Shown here in pieces: positions 31,935 to 40,412 of a DNA stretch of 64,000 nucleotides. The position numbers and the translations under genes are program-made. The notes under the pieces were generated by a model, which ran no database searches, had not been told where the DNA came from, and saw only the letters and a program-made list of their open reading frames with translations. Source of the stretch: Thermosulfurimonas sp. F29 (GTDB taxonomy: Bacteria; Desulfobacterota; Thermodesulfobacteria; Thermodesulfobacteriales; Thermodesulfobacteriaceae); NCBI RefSeq assembly GCF_019688735.1, contig NZ_JAIFYA010000001.1:248001-312000 (forward strand), in the 5' to 3' direction. The first letter of the stretch is position 1. Every line of letters starts with the position of its first letter.

Positions 31935-33392
31935 TTACATCCAGCTTTGCGGGCCCAGGGCCGAGATCTCGGCCACATACCGGGCGATCTTCAATACCTC
32001 CTCGTCGGGATCCGTTTCCTTGAAGGCGGAAACAAGTTCCTCCAGATGATGTTCGATGAAACGGGTGGAAAATTCACCGGCCCGGAACTTCGGATGCCGG
32101 ATGATGCTTATGAGGAGGGGGGCAATGGTCTTCACCCCTTCCACGCGCAGACCCCGGGAAAGGGCCCGATCCATGACCCGGATGGCCTGGTCGCGATCGG
32201 CCCCGGCGCTCATGATGAGCATGAACATGGAATCGTAGTAGGGGGGGATCTCCGCCCCCTCGTAAACCCCGCTGGAGATACGGATGTTGGGGCCGTCGGG
32301 GATCTGGAGCCGGGTGATGGTGCCGAACGAAGGAGCGAAGGTCCGGGGATCCTCGGCGGTGAGACGACACTCGATGGCCCAGCGGTTGCTCTGGATGTCC
32401 CTCTGGTGGAAGGGAAGGGGTCGGCCCTCGGCGATCTGGATCATGAGGTCCACGATGTCGAGCCCCGTGGCCAGCTCCGTAACCCCGTGTTCCACCTGGA
32501 GGCGGGTGTTCACCTCCAGGAAGTAGAACTTTCGGGTGGCGGCGTCCAGGAGGAATTCCACCGTGCCGGCCGAGTCGTAACCGATCTCCCGCATGAGGCG
32601 CACGGCGGTGAAACAGATCTCCTGGCGCAGGTCGTCGTCGAGGGAAGGGGCCGGCGTTTCTTCGATGATCTTCTGGTTGCGCCGCTGAATGGTGCACTCC
32701 CGCTCGAAGAGGTGCACGATGTGACCGTGTTTATCACCAACGATCTGTACCTCGATGTGACGGCCGCGTTCGATGTACTTTTCGGCTATGAGACTCGAGT
32801 CTCCGAAGGCCTTGTAGGCCTCGGACTGGGCGTGGGAGAACTTCTGCGGGAGCTCCTCCGCGCTTTCCACCTTGACCATGCCCTTTCCGCCCCCGCCCAG
32901 GGCGGCCTTGAGCATGATGGGAAAGTCGATGCGCTCCCGTTCCATCCAGGAAAGAATCTCCTCTGGACTTTTGGGGTCCTCGATGCCCGGAATGGTGGGC
33001 ACATTGGCCCGTTTGGCCACCTCCTTGGCCGCCTTCTTGTCCCCCATCAGGGCGATGATCTCCGGGTTGGGACCGATCCAGATCAATCCGGCCTCGATGA
33101 CCCTCCGGGCGAATTCGGCGTTTTCGGCCAGAAACCCCCAGCCCGGATGCACCGCATCCGCCCCGGTGGAAAGGGCCGCCTCAATCACTCGATCCATGTT
33201 CAGGTAGGACTTGAGGGGAGGCCCCTCCCCGATGTGCACGGCCTCGTCGGCCATGAACACATGGAGACTCAGACGATCCGGCGTGCTGTAAACCGCCACC
33301 GTGGGAATCTTGAGGTCCCTGCAGGTCTGCATGATCCGAACCGCCGGGACTCCGCGGTTGGCCACCAGGATCTTCCTGATCTTCCTTTCCAT
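31935..33392 (-). CDS. pycA: Biotin carboxylase subunit of pyruvate carboxylase
   Basis: 485 residues from the ATG at 33392 (ribosome site AAGGAG). ATP-grasp biotin carboxylase: N-terminal KILVANRGVPAVRIM, glycine-rich ATP loop GGGGKGM (about 161-167), ERECTIQRRNQKIIEE and EFLLDAATRKFYFLEVNTRLQVEHGVTE active-site regions. The Val in NRGVPA (usually EIA) is an oddity. It carboxylates the biotin of the PycB-type subunit. AccC of acetyl-CoA carboxylase is the alternative, but the nearby carboxyltransferase subunit favours pyruvate carboxylase. Confidence 0.9.
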   Translation of the reverse strand: MERKIRKILVANRGVPAVRIMQTCRDLKIPTVAVYSTPDRLSLHVFMADEAVHIGEGPPLKSYLNMDRVIEAALSTGADAVHPGWGFLAENAEFARRVIEAGLIWIGPNPEIIALMGDKKAAKEVAKRANVPTIPGIEDPKSPEEILSWMERERIDFPIMLKAALGGGGKGMVKVESAEELPQKFSHAQSEAYKAFGDSSLIAEKYIERGRHIEVQIVGDKHGHIVHLFERECTIQRRNQKIIEETPAPSLDDDLRQEICFTAVRLMREIGYDSAGTVEFLLDAATRKFYFLEVNTRLQVEHGVTELATGLDIVDLMIQIAEGRPLPFHQRDIQSNRWAIECRLTAEDPRTFAPSFGTITRLQIPDGPNIRISSGVYEGAEIPPYYDSMFMLIMSAGADRDQAIRVMDRALSRGLRVEGVKTIAPLLISIIRHPKFRAGEFSTRFIEHHLEELVSAFKETDPDEEVLKIARYVAEISALGPQSWM

Positions 33393-33532
33393 GGAGCGAA
33401 CTCCTTGCCGGGAGATTTGAGGCTCCTTAACATGTTTTCCCCGCCTTCTCAAGATGCCCCGAAGGATTTACATTTTTGGCTTATAGTATTGCCTGAGAAT
33501 CGAAGCCCCGATCCCTAAAGAAAGGGGAAACC

Positions 33533-34225
33533 ATGAAGAGGAGTCGGTTTTTATGGATTTCCTTTGACTGCTACGGAACCCTTATCGACTGGGAAAAGGG
33601 TATCCTCAATACCTTAAAACCCCTTCTTAAAAGGTCGGCTCTTAAGGTGGATCCCTTAAAAGTTCTGAGACTTTACGGGGAACTGGAAAGCCACTTCGAA
33701 AAAAACTACCGTCCCTACCGGGAGGTGTTGAAACTCGTTCTGCGGGCTCTGGCGGAAAGATTGGGCTTTGAGTTGAGACCCTCCGAGGAATACCTTCTGG
33801 CTGAGACTCTCCCGAACTGGCGTCCTTTCCCGGAGGTTAACGAAACTCTTCTTTCCTTAAAGGACCGGGGAGTAAAACTGGCCCTCATCTCCAATACCGA
33901 CCGGGATCTTCTGTCCGAAACCATGAGACTCTTCTCCGTGGCCTTTGATCTGGTGGTGATCGCGGAGGAGGTCCGAACTTACAAACCCGATCCCGAAATT
34001 TTCGAGTTAATGCTTCGCAGGATGGGGGCACCCCGGTCGCAGATCCTTCATGTGGGGCAGAGTCTCTTCCACGACATAGTGCCGGCCCGGAGGCTGGGAC
34101 TCACTACCTGCTGGGTCAAACGCCCGGGGAGGGACCCCTACGGGGCCACGCTCCCGGTTGAGGCCGAGCCGGATTTCGTAATCTCTGATCTTTCTGGACT
34201 TCTCACTCTCCTATCTTCGGGATGA
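33533..34225 (+). CDS. HAD hydrolase, 2-haloacid dehalogenase-like
   Basis: 230 residues. Motif I FDCYGTLIDW (about 11-20) is the form seen in haloacid dehalogenase type II and related phosphatases. Motif II is ISNTD (about 121-125), motif III Lys in YKPDPEIF, motif IV GQSLFHDI. The ribosome site AAAGGGGAAACC precedes the ATG. Substrate unknown; it may be a phosphatase. The 3' end overlaps the convergent ABC permease gene by 23 bp. Confidence 0.85.
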   Translation: MKRSRFLWISFDCYGTLIDWEKGILNTLKPLLKRSALKVDPLKVLRLYGELESHFEKNYRPYREVLKLVLRALAERLGFELRPSEEYLLAETLPNWRPFPEVNETLLSLKDRGVKLALISNTDRDLLSETMRLFSVAFDLVVIAEEVRTYKPDPEIFELMLRRMGAPRSQILHVGQSLFHDIVPARRLGLTTCWVKRPGRDPYGATLPVEAEPDFVISDLSGLLTLLSSG

Positions 34226-34997
34226 GACCGTTTCTTCGGGCGTATTCGTACTGGCGGTAAAGAAACCAGATCCCGAAGGCGAGATAGACGACATTGAGAC
34301 CCGCCGCCCAGAGGAGGTGTTTGGCCGGAAAGGTCCCCCGGGTGACGACCTCCCGCATCCCCTCAAAGACATGGGCCGAGGGAGTGAACCAGGCCCACTT
34401 CTGAAGGAAGTCCGGAAGCACCTCCAGGGGATAGAAAACCGCCGAAAGCGGTAGAAAAACGAAGATAAGGGCCCAGGCCAGGATCTCGGCCTCCTGGCCG
34501 AAGCGGAAAATGAGGCCCATGGTCACGAAACCGATACTCCATCCCAGGGCGAGAAGACTCAGGACGAAGGGAACGAGGCTCAGGCCCAGTCTGAAGAGAT
34601 TGAAGCCGTAGAAAAGTCCGGCCAGCCCGCTCATGATCCCGAAGGCGAGACTCACCTTAATCAGGCTTACCAGGACGAGTCCGAGCACATATTCGGCCAG
34701 CGAGAGGGGAGCTACCATGACATTGAGAAGGTTCCGCGACCAGATGTCCTCCAGAAAGGAGACCGAGACCGCCAGCTGGGAACGGTAGAGGAGGTGCCAG
34801 AGGATAAGGGCCCCGAGGAAAAAGGAGACGAACCGGGGAGGCTGAAAGGAACCCCGCTCCAGGTAAAGGGTAAGGAATCCCCAGAGCAGGATGTCCATGG
34901 TGGGCCAGTAAAAGAGGTCCAGGATCCGGCTGAAACTTCGCCGGTAGAGGAATGCCTGGCGCGCTACCACTCCGAGAATACGCCTGAAACTAACCAT
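34203..34997 (-). CDS. ABC-2 type transporter permease
   Basis: 264 residues with six hydrophobic spans in the arrangement of ABC-2 exporters (DrrB/NodJ-like). The region FLPLSAVFYPLEVLPDFLQ with a following PSAHVFEGMR near residues 180-215 is a family hallmark. It overlaps the ATPase gene by 8 bp, forming a two-gene exporter. Substrate not identifiable. Confidence 0.87.
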   Translation of the reverse strand: MVSFRRILGVVARQAFLYRRSFSRILDLFYWPTMDILLWGFLTLYLERGSFQPPRFVSFFLGALILWHLLYRSQLAVSVSFLEDIWSRNLLNVMVAPLSLAEYVLGLVLVSLIKVSLAFGIMSGLAGLFYGFNLFRLGLSLVPFVLSLLALGWSIGFVTMGLIFRFGQEAEILAWALIFVFLPLSAVFYPLEVLPDFLQKWAWFTPSAHVFEGMREVVTRGTFPAKHLLWAAGLNVVYLAFGIWFLYRQYEYARRNGLIPKIGE

Positions 34998-35730
34998 GAG
35001 GATCCTCTTTCCGGTGAAGGGCTTTAAAGAAGACCTCCTCGAGATCCCGGCCCCCGAACCTGCGACAGAGATCCTCGGGGGAGCCCTCGGTGAGAATCTG
35101 GCCCTCGTTGAGAAGGATAACTCGATCCGAAAGGTCTTCCATCTCGCGAAGGTTGTGAGAGGTGAAGATGACCGAAAGTCCCCGTTTTCGCTGATATTCC
35201 CGGATAAGGCGGCGCACCTTTTCCGCCATTTCCGGATCGAGTCCGGCGGTGGGTTCGTCGAGGAGAAGGACCTCCGGATCGTTTATCAGGGCCTTGGCCA
35301 GACAGAGGCGCATCATCTGTCCCGAAGAAAGGTGACGGGTCTTCTGATCCCGCATTTCCCAGAGATCCAGAAGCCTGAGCAGTTGCTCGGCCCGGGTCCT
35401 TATTCCCGGGACCCCGTAGAGCAGACCGTAAACCAGGAGATTTTCAAAGACCGTGAGGGAAAGAGGGAGCCCCACATAATTTGAGGCGAAGTTGATGCGG
35501 GAGAGGATGTGCGTCCGGTGTTTCTCCAGCTCGAGGCCGAAAAATCGGATCTCCCCCTCCGTGGGAGTCACCAGGCCGAGGAGGCAGTTGAGGAGCGTGG
35601 TCTTTCCGGCTCCGTTCGGGCCGATAATTCCCAGGAACTCTCCCCGCCTCAGGCGGAAACTCAGGCCCGAAAGGGCCCGCTTTTCCGCAAATTCCTTGGA
35701 GAGACCTTTGACCTCGAGGACCACCTCCAT
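34990..35730 (-). CDS. ABC transporter ATP-binding protein
   Basis: About 246 residues from the ATG at 35730 (GGAAGG upstream); an in-frame start 13 codons earlier lacks a ribosome site. Walker A GPNGAGKTT (about 37-45), signature LSSGQ, Walker B LLLDEPT and the switch His in FTSHNLREM are intact. It powers the ABC-2 permease encoded next. The signature has Ser-Ser-Gly-Gln rather than LSGGQ, a common variant. Confidence 0.92.
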   Translation of the reverse strand: MEVVLEVKGLSKEFAEKRALSGLSFRLRRGEFLGIIGPNGAGKTTLLNCLLGLVTPTEGEIRFFGLELEKHRTHILSRINFASNYVGLPLSLTVFENLLVYGLLYGVPGIRTRAEQLLRLLDLWEMRDQKTRHLSSGQMMRLCLAKALINDPEVLLLDEPTAGLDPEMAEKVRRLIREYQRKRGLSVIFTSHNLREMEDLSDRVILLNEGQILTEGSPEDLCRRFGGRDLEEVFFKALHRKEDPHG

Positions 35731-35855
35731 GACCTTCCGGGAAGATAAGGAATGTATCGAACGATGCAAGATTTCCGGTTCGTCACCGATCCCACGGAAA
35801 CGGAAATTTTTTAGTCCTTCTCAAAGTGGCGCGGAAGACTTACAATTTGGAGTTG

Positions 35856-36506
35856 ATGGGAAAGGATCATTTCCTGGTCTTCACGCTGCAGGCCCTGGTG
35901 AGTTTTCTCGCCATCATGAATCCCGTGGGCAACACTCCCATTTTTCTTTCCCTCGTGGACGAATTTCCCGAGGAGGAGAGGATCAAGATCGCCCGCACCG
36001 CCACCCTCTGGGCCTTCTTCATCGTCACGATATTTACCCTGGGAGGCAACTTCATCTTTCGTCTATTCGGGATCACCCTTCCGGCCTTTCGGATAGCCGG
36101 AGGAATTCTGGTCTTCATGATTGCCTATCATCTGGTACGGGCCAAACGATCTCATCAGCATCATCCCACGGAGGAAGAGGCCGAGTCCGCGGAGGACATA
36201 GCGGTGACCCCCCTGGCCACGCCCATTCTGGCCGGGCCGGGGACCATCACCACCGCCCTTTCCCTGGTGGGGAGACAGACGGACCTCGTTCGAATCTTCA
36301 CGATCATCGGTATTTTCGGACTGGTGTGCCTGGCCACCTACCTCTGTTTCGTTTACGGAGAAATCCTCACCAAGCGTCTGCGCCCTTACTGGATCGGGGT
36401 GATGACCCGTCTCATGGGGCTCATCCTGGCGGTGGTGGCGGTGCAGATGGTCCTGGAAGGGTTAACCGAGGTGGTCTCCCAGATAATCGTAAAAGGAGGA
36501 GGTTAA
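35856..36506 (+). CDS. MarC/YhgN-family membrane protein
   Basis: 216 residues from the ATG at 35856; an upstream GTG at 35826 is possible. Six hydrophobic spans, with FLAIMNPVGNTPIF in the first and TPLATPILAGPGTITTAL in the fourth, both MarC-family signatures with the NP-x-G and AGPG motifs. A His-rich cytosolic loop lies between spans 3 and 4. The family function is unsettled (small-molecule transport suspected). It is followed after 3 bp by the amphi-Trp gene. Confidence 0.9.
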   Translation: MGKDHFLVFTLQALVSFLAIMNPVGNTPIFLSLVDEFPEEERIKIARTATLWAFFIVTIFTLGGNFIFRLFGITLPAFRIAGGILVFMIAYHLVRAKRSHQHHPTEEEAESAEDIAVTPLATPILAGPGTITTALSLVGRQTDLVRIFTIIGIFGLVCLATYLCFVYGEILTKRLRPYWIGVMTRLMGLILAVVAVQMVLEGLTEVVSQIIVKGGG

Positions 36507-36509
36507 AGC

Positions 36510-36767
36510 ATGAGCGAAAAGAAGGTCCTTTTCAAAAGCGAGGAACCCAGAACGCGGGAGGAGGTGGCGACCTTTTTCCGGGAGCTGGCCGACCGCGTAG
36601 CTTCCGGCACGGTAACCTTAAAGAGAGATTCGCAGGAGACCACCCTGACTCTCCCGGAAAATCTGATTCTTGAAATCAAGGCCGAAACCAAGACCAAACC
36701 GGGAAAGACCAAGTATGCACTGGAAGTGGAGATCGAGTGGCGCGAGGGGGAAAAAGAGGGGGCCTGA
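36510..36767 (+). CDS. Amphi-Trp domain protein
   Basis: 85-residue single-domain protein: FKSEEPRTREEVATFFRELADRV, then ASGTVTL, a beta stretch, and the conserved Trp near the C-terminus in EIEWREG. This matches the small amphi-Trp domain family, whose function is unknown. Its stop codon lies in the loop of a terminator hairpin that serves the convergent porin gene. Confidence 0.8.
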   Translation: MSEKKVLFKSEEPRTREEVATFFRELADRVASGTVTLKRDSQETTLTLPENLILEIKAETKTKPGKTKYALEVEIEWREGEKEGA

Positions 36768-36779
36768 GCCCCCTCTCGA
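36751..36779 (-). terminator. Intrinsic terminator of porin copy B, inside the amphi-Trp gene end
   Basis: On the minus strand AGAGGGGGC-TCAG-GCCCCCTCT (9-bp stem) is followed by TTTT. The reverse orientation lacks a T run, so it acts mainly on the porin message. Confidence 0.85.
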
Positions 36780-36781
36780 AT

Positions 36782-38170
36782 TCAGTACTCCCACACTCCC
36801 CGGAGGGTGAAGACCCAGAAGCCGTCGTCGCGAAGACCGGCCGGGTTCCAGGTGTACTGAAGGTCCGGGGTCAGGGCCAGATGCTCCGCCGCCTTCAGAC
36901 GATAATAGACCTCCAGGTGCCACTCGTCCCGGGCCTCGTGCCGGTGCATGTGCGGATCAAACCCCAGCCGCGCCGCATATACCCCCTTCGCCTCCCAGTA
37001 GTCCTCGTAATCGTCCGAAATCCCGAACCAGGCCACACCAAGCCCCAGCTCGTCCCCCTCGCGTCCCCATAACCTTCCGGAAACCGATATTCCTGCGCTC
37101 GCCGCCTGCTCAAACCCGTAGGAAAAGTCCAGATCCGTAAGATCCCCGTTCCAGTAGCCCGCAAGATCTCCACCCCGCCATCCGTAGCGCAAAAACACCC
37201 CCACGCCCTCGGCCACCTCCTGATCAAAGGACAACCCGAATCCCCAGGCCGCCTTGTCGTTTTCCGGGCTCCGGGCCCCACCGGAGGCAAAATAGTCCTC
37301 AAGCTCGTCCCACTCGAGGTGCTTCTCCCCCTGATACCACACATAGAACCGATAATTTCCCGGCCGACCCAGAAATTCAGTGCTTACCGCAAGCTGCCCC
37401 ACCAGAAAGGGATAGTCAAAGAGGTTGTCCCAGCTCGAATCCGCGTCCTCGTAGCCCAGGGTAAGGGCCCACCTCTCCGTCTCGTAACTGGCCACCATCC
37501 CGAAGCTGTAGGAGGCCCACTCCACCGCGGCGTTGTTCACGAAGACCGGACTCATGAACTGCCCGTTCTCGTCGTTGGCGTAGGCGTTCTGGTCCACCTC
37601 CGTGGTGATGTCGATCTTCCCGAACCGGAACCTGAACCTCCCGCTCCCGAAGGCCCACTCCCTCTCGTACCAGGCCTCGCTCACCCGCACATCCCCGTCC
37701 TCGGTCTCCACCGGCACCATGGAAAGGGCCTCGTCCACGATCCCCGAAAACGACGGCACCTCGGAGTCCGGATTCTTACCCGAGCCCATCTCAAGGAGCA
37801 CATAGGCCCTATCCCTTTCCGAAAATTCCGCGGAAAGCTCCAGATCCACCGCCGCGGCCCCGTAGGCCTTGTCCTCGTCGGTTATGACCGGCCCTATGTT
37901 CCCGGCCGGCTCCCGTCCGCCGTGGGCGTGAAGGTTGGCCGCCTCCCTGTCCACGCCCACCACCCCCTGCACCAGACCGGCCACCGAAAGCCCCACCTCC
38001 ACCCTCTCGTACCAGGGTCTCTCGGCCCCGGTGGCCGCGGTCTCCGCCACCGGACTGCGCTCCCTCTCGTAGGCCGCAAGCCTGCGCTCAAGCTCCGAGA
38101 CCCGCTCGGCAAGCCTCCGGTTCTCCTCCATCACCTGCCGGAGCATCCTCTTCAGCTCCTCCACCTCCGG
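36782..38170 (-). repeat. Inverted repeat arm B (1389 bp), mature porin
   Basis: Reverse complement of 20095-21483, same length, two synonymous differences. The arms are separated by 15.3 kb, so recombination between them could invert that segment. Confidence 0.95.
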
Positions 38171-38242
38171 ATCCGCGGCCAGGGCCGCCCCTAAACTCAG
38201 CACCACCCAGAAAAGAATCCCCAGCAAAACCACTCTCCTCAT
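36782..38242 (-). CDS. Outer-membrane porin, copy B
   Basis: 486 residues from the ATG at 38242 (ribosome site GGAAGGGGG). Signal peptide MRRVVLLGILFW... with cleavage after ALA, then the same mature protein as copy A: coiled coil, barrel, terminal GVWEY. The two mature proteins are identical; the signal peptides and upstream regions are unrelated. It is a single-gene unit with its own promoter and terminator, unlike copy A which is tied to feo. Probable general or anion porin; substrate unknown. Confidence 0.85.
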   Translation of the reverse strand: MRRVVLLGILFWVVLSLGAALAADPEVEELKRMLRQVMEENRRLAERVSELERRLAAYERERSPVAETAATGAERPWYERVEVGLSVAGLVQGVVGVDREAANLHAHGGREPAGNIGPVITDEDKAYGAAAVDLELSAEFSERDRAYVLLEMGSGKNPDSEVPSFSGIVDEALSMVPVETEDGDVRVSEAWYEREWAFGSGRFRFRFGKIDITTEVDQNAYANDENGQFMSPVFVNNAAVEWASYSFGMVASYETERWALTLGYEDADSSWDNLFDYPFLVGQLAVSTEFLGRPGNYRFYVWYQGEKHLEWDELEDYFASGGARSPENDKAAWGFGLSFDQEVAEGVGVFLRYGWRGGDLAGYWNGDLTDLDFSYGFEQAASAGISVSGRLWGREGDELGLGVAWFGISDDYEDYWEAKGVYAARLGFDPHMHRHEARDEWHLEVYYRLKAAEHLALTPDLQYTWNPAGLRDDGFWVFTLRGVWEY

Positions 38243-38272
38243 AAAAACCCCCTTCCGGAAATTTTGTGTCAC

Positions 38273-38300
38273 ATTTTATAAATAAGTGTTACTCAGTCAA
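38273..38300 (-). promoter_or_regulatory. Promoter of porin copy B
   Basis: TTGACT (38300-38295) and TAAAAT (38278-38273) with a 16-base spacer on the minus strand. The -35 element overlaps the stop codon of cbiL. Transcription would start near 38266. Confidence 0.75.
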
Positions 38301-39006
38301 GGGACTCTCCGCCTACCAGGAGGAGGGTAAAGTAGGGTGGGGTTGAGGTGAGGAGATCCCGGGGGTCGGCGTAAACCTTTTCCTCCGGGAAGCCGCAGAA
38401 GGAAACGGCCCGGGTCTCGTCCAGGCGTCCCAGGTCTTCGATTATCCGGAGCACCTCCCCGGCCCGGCGATAAACCTTGTAGAGGGCGAAGGCGGGGAAC
38501 TCCGTGGCCAATTTCCTGAGGGTAGCTTCCTCGGCCAGGGCGCTGGCGATGGCAAAGGCCCCCTCTCCTTCGGCCAGCAGGATCCTGAGGCGCGCCGCCG
38601 CCGCCTGAGCCGCGGTGATGCCCGGCACCATCTCTATCTCCGCCTCGGGGAGAATCTCCCTGACCCTGCGGGCCAGATGACCGAAGGTGGAAAAAAGGGC
38701 CGGATCCCCCATGGTGAGAAAAACCACCGGTTCCCGGCAGGAAAGGACCTCCGCCACACGACGGGCGTTTGTCTCCCAGGCCTCCTCCAGGAGACGACGC
38801 TCGCGGGTCATGGGAAAGGAAAGACGCTCCACCGGCACCCCTTTCTTCAGATGAGCCTCCGCCACCCGGAGGGCCAGCGAATGGTCGTTCCGGCTGGAGG
38901 AAGCCACGAAGACATGGGCCGCTTCCCCGAGCACTCTCACCGCTTTGAGGGTCAGGAGTTCGGGATCCCCCGGCCCCACCCCCACCCCGTAAAGCCTCGG
39001 GCGCAT
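38293..39006 (-). CDS. cbiL: Precorrin-2/cobalt-factor-2 C20-methyltransferase
   Basis: 237-residue SAM-dependent methyltransferase of cobalamin synthesis. N-terminal YGVGVGPGDPELLTLKA, FLTMGDPALFST (about 95-106) and VPGITAAQAAAA (about 127-138) are the conserved glycine and SAM-binding motifs; the C20 type fits best. It follows cbiK by 12 bp with GGAGGGG before the ATG. With the cobaltochelatase upstream, this is probably the anaerobic pathway enzyme CbiL. Confidence 0.88.
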   Translation of the reverse strand: MRPRLYGVGVGPGDPELLTLKAVRVLGEAAHVFVASSSRNDHSLALRVAEAHLKKGVPVERLSFPMTRERRLLEEAWETNARRVAEVLSCREPVVFLTMGDPALFSTFGHLARRVREILPEAEIEMVPGITAAQAAAARLRILLAEGEGAFAIASALAEEATLRKLATEFPAFALYKVYRRAGEVLRIIEDLGRLDETRAVSFCGFPEEKVYADPRDLLTSTPPYFTLLLVGGESLD

Positions 39007-39018
39007 CCCCTCCCTCCC

Positions 39019-39966
39019 TCAGTACTTCTCCAGGATCTCCAGAGAACGCTTGATCTGGCGCACGAAAAACTCCTGCACCTCGGGATACATGCCCAGGCCC
39101 TTGTAGTAGGTTTTACCGTTCACCCTGGTGGTCACACACTCGGCCACCTTTCCGGCCTCCTCCACCACCTCGCGCCAGCTCTTCTCCTCTCCCTCGCCGC
39201 GACCCATGATGTCGTGCATGATGTGATCGCCGGCTACGAACATGAAGGGAATGAAGCGGACCCGTTTCCCGGGATACTTTACGGCTTCCCGGAGGACGCT
39301 CTCGGCATCAGGCACCCCCTCCACGGTGCCCACCAGCACATTGGACCAGTGATGACGCACCAGCCAGTCCAGCCCCAGATAGGTGATGTTGGCCCCGTTT
39401 ATGGTCACATCCGTGCCGTGGGCCACCAGAATGTTCACCCCCTCCCCCGGGGGCAGGAACTCCCTGGAGAGCGCCTCCAGCACCTCCCTCACATATTCCC
39501 AGCGAAATAGAAGGGGCTCTCCCACTACGATCCGGAGATCGGGAAAACGATCGCAGATCTCCACCACATTTTCGTATTCCAGACCGGGGAAGATGTGGAG
39601 CGGTTGCACCACCACCCGCCGGTAGCCCTCGGCATGAAGTGCCGCCAGAACCTCCTGAAGACTGTGGAGTCTTCTATCGAGGCCCCGTTTGGCATAAATT
39701 CGATTCATCTTTTCCCGGATGACCTCCGAGGTAAAGGCCCACCGGATTTCGTAGCCGGGAAGTTCCCGCCGGACCCGTTTTTCCAGGAGATCAAAGGTGA
39801 CCTGCGCCTTGGTGGAGGTTCCGAAGGCACACAGCACGATGGCCGGTTTCTCCCGGAGCTTCTGATGCCGGATCTGGGTGTAGGATATGGCCCCGGCCCG
39901 AATTGAGCTCACCATAGACATGAGAAAACACACCCCCATACCCAGTATCAACCAGAGGTTTTTCAT
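39019..39966 (-). CDS. cbiK: Exported CbiK-type sirohydrochlorin cobaltochelatase
   Basis: 315 residues. An N-terminal signal peptide (about 1-25, ending SIRAGA) precedes a class II chelatase domain: IVLCAFGTSTKAQ, VQPLHIFPGLEYE (metal-site His), LVAHGTD and FVAGDHIMHDIMG. Periplasmic CbiK variants are known in Desulfovibrio, where a second cytoplasmic form exists. An exported enzyme may load cobalt or iron outside the cytoplasm. Its translation is governed by a cobalamin riboswitch. Confidence 0.9.
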   Translation of the reverse strand: MKNLWLILGMGVCFLMSMVSSIRAGAISYTQIRHQKLREKPAIVLCAFGTSTKAQVTFDLLEKRVRRELPGYEIRWAFTSEVIREKMNRIYAKRGLDRRLHSLQEVLAALHAEGYRRVVVQPLHIFPGLEYENVVEICDRFPDLRIVVGEPLLFRWEYVREVLEALSREFLPPGEGVNILVAHGTDVTINGANITYLGLDWLVRHHWSNVLVGTVEGVPDAESVLREAVKYPGKRVRFIPFMFVAGDHIMHDIMGRGEGEEKSWREVVEEAGKVAECVTTRVNGKTYYKGLGMYPEVQEFFVRQIKRSLEILEKY

Positions 39967-39970
39967 AATA

Positions 39971-40065
39971 GCACCCCCTTTTTTGATTTTTCAGGGGGGC
40001 ACGCGAGGAGGGACCGCTTCGTCGGCGGTCGGGTCGGAGTCCTCGCCGTACCCCGCCGCTCCTGC
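39971..40065 (-). promoter_or_regulatory. Expression platform of the cobalamin riboswitch
   Basis: After the aptamer the minus strand forms CGAGGA...TCCTCG enclosing GACCGC/GCGGTC. Then a run of six C (39999-39994) can pair with the GGGGG ribosome site (39978-39974), 7 bases before the cbiK ATG. This suggests control of translation. There is no obvious T-run terminator. Confidence 0.65.
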
Positions 40066-40363
40066 GGCCCCGGGCCGGTCTCCCGGCTTCCGGATCGTCC
40101 TACTCGCCGCGCCTTCCCGGGCGACCTACGGACCCTCCGGGCCCGTGGCCCACCCAGTGGCCTGTCACGGCCGGAGGCTTGCCCTCCGACCGCCCACCCG
40201 GAAACCCTCGGGGCCTTCGCCCCTTGAGCGCCCGGGCGAGGAGGCCGGGTAGCCGGCCTCCCAGCGGCTTTCGTCCCCGGTCACGGTTGCGGGCCAGCGC
40301 CGGATTCTCACCGGCTTCCCGTTTACCCCCGAGCCTTCCAGGCCCGAGGCACCCGGGACTCGA
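40066..40363 (-). promoter_or_regulatory. Cobalamin (B12) riboswitch aptamer upstream of cbiK-cbiL
   Basis: On the minus strand the classical elements appear in order: GGTGCC at the 5' end, GGGAAGCCGGTGAGAATCC, then GCTGGCCCGCAACCGTGA, the B12 box GACAGGCCACTGGG (40165-40152), and the 3' part GGAAGCCGGGAGACCGGCC. A long GC-rich variable arm lies between the two halves, giving an aptamer of nearly 300 bases. Confidence 0.93.
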
Positions 40364-40369
40364 CACCAA

Positions 40370-40397
40370 ACTATCTTATTCAGTCCGCAATTGTCAA
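40370..40397 (-). promoter_or_regulatory. Promoter of the cobalamin-regulated operon
   Basis: TTGACA (40397-40392) and GATAGT (40375-40370) with a 16-base spacer on the minus strand, placing the start at the 5' end of the riboswitch. It lies between the purH stop and the aptamer, so cbiK-cbiL are transcribed separately from purH. Confidence 0.75.
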
Positions 40398-40412
40398 CCT
40401 AAAATGTTCGTT

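Noticed and set aside
31947-33518. Plus-strand frame of 523 codons opposite pycA
   Set aside because: It lies entirely against the biotin carboxylase gene, whose motifs are intact; no ribosome site or recognisable domain.
20095-38170. Composite transposon or insertion sequence explaining the inverted porin copies
   Set aside because: No transposase, terminal repeats or target duplications were seen; the repeat borders coincide with protein boundaries.
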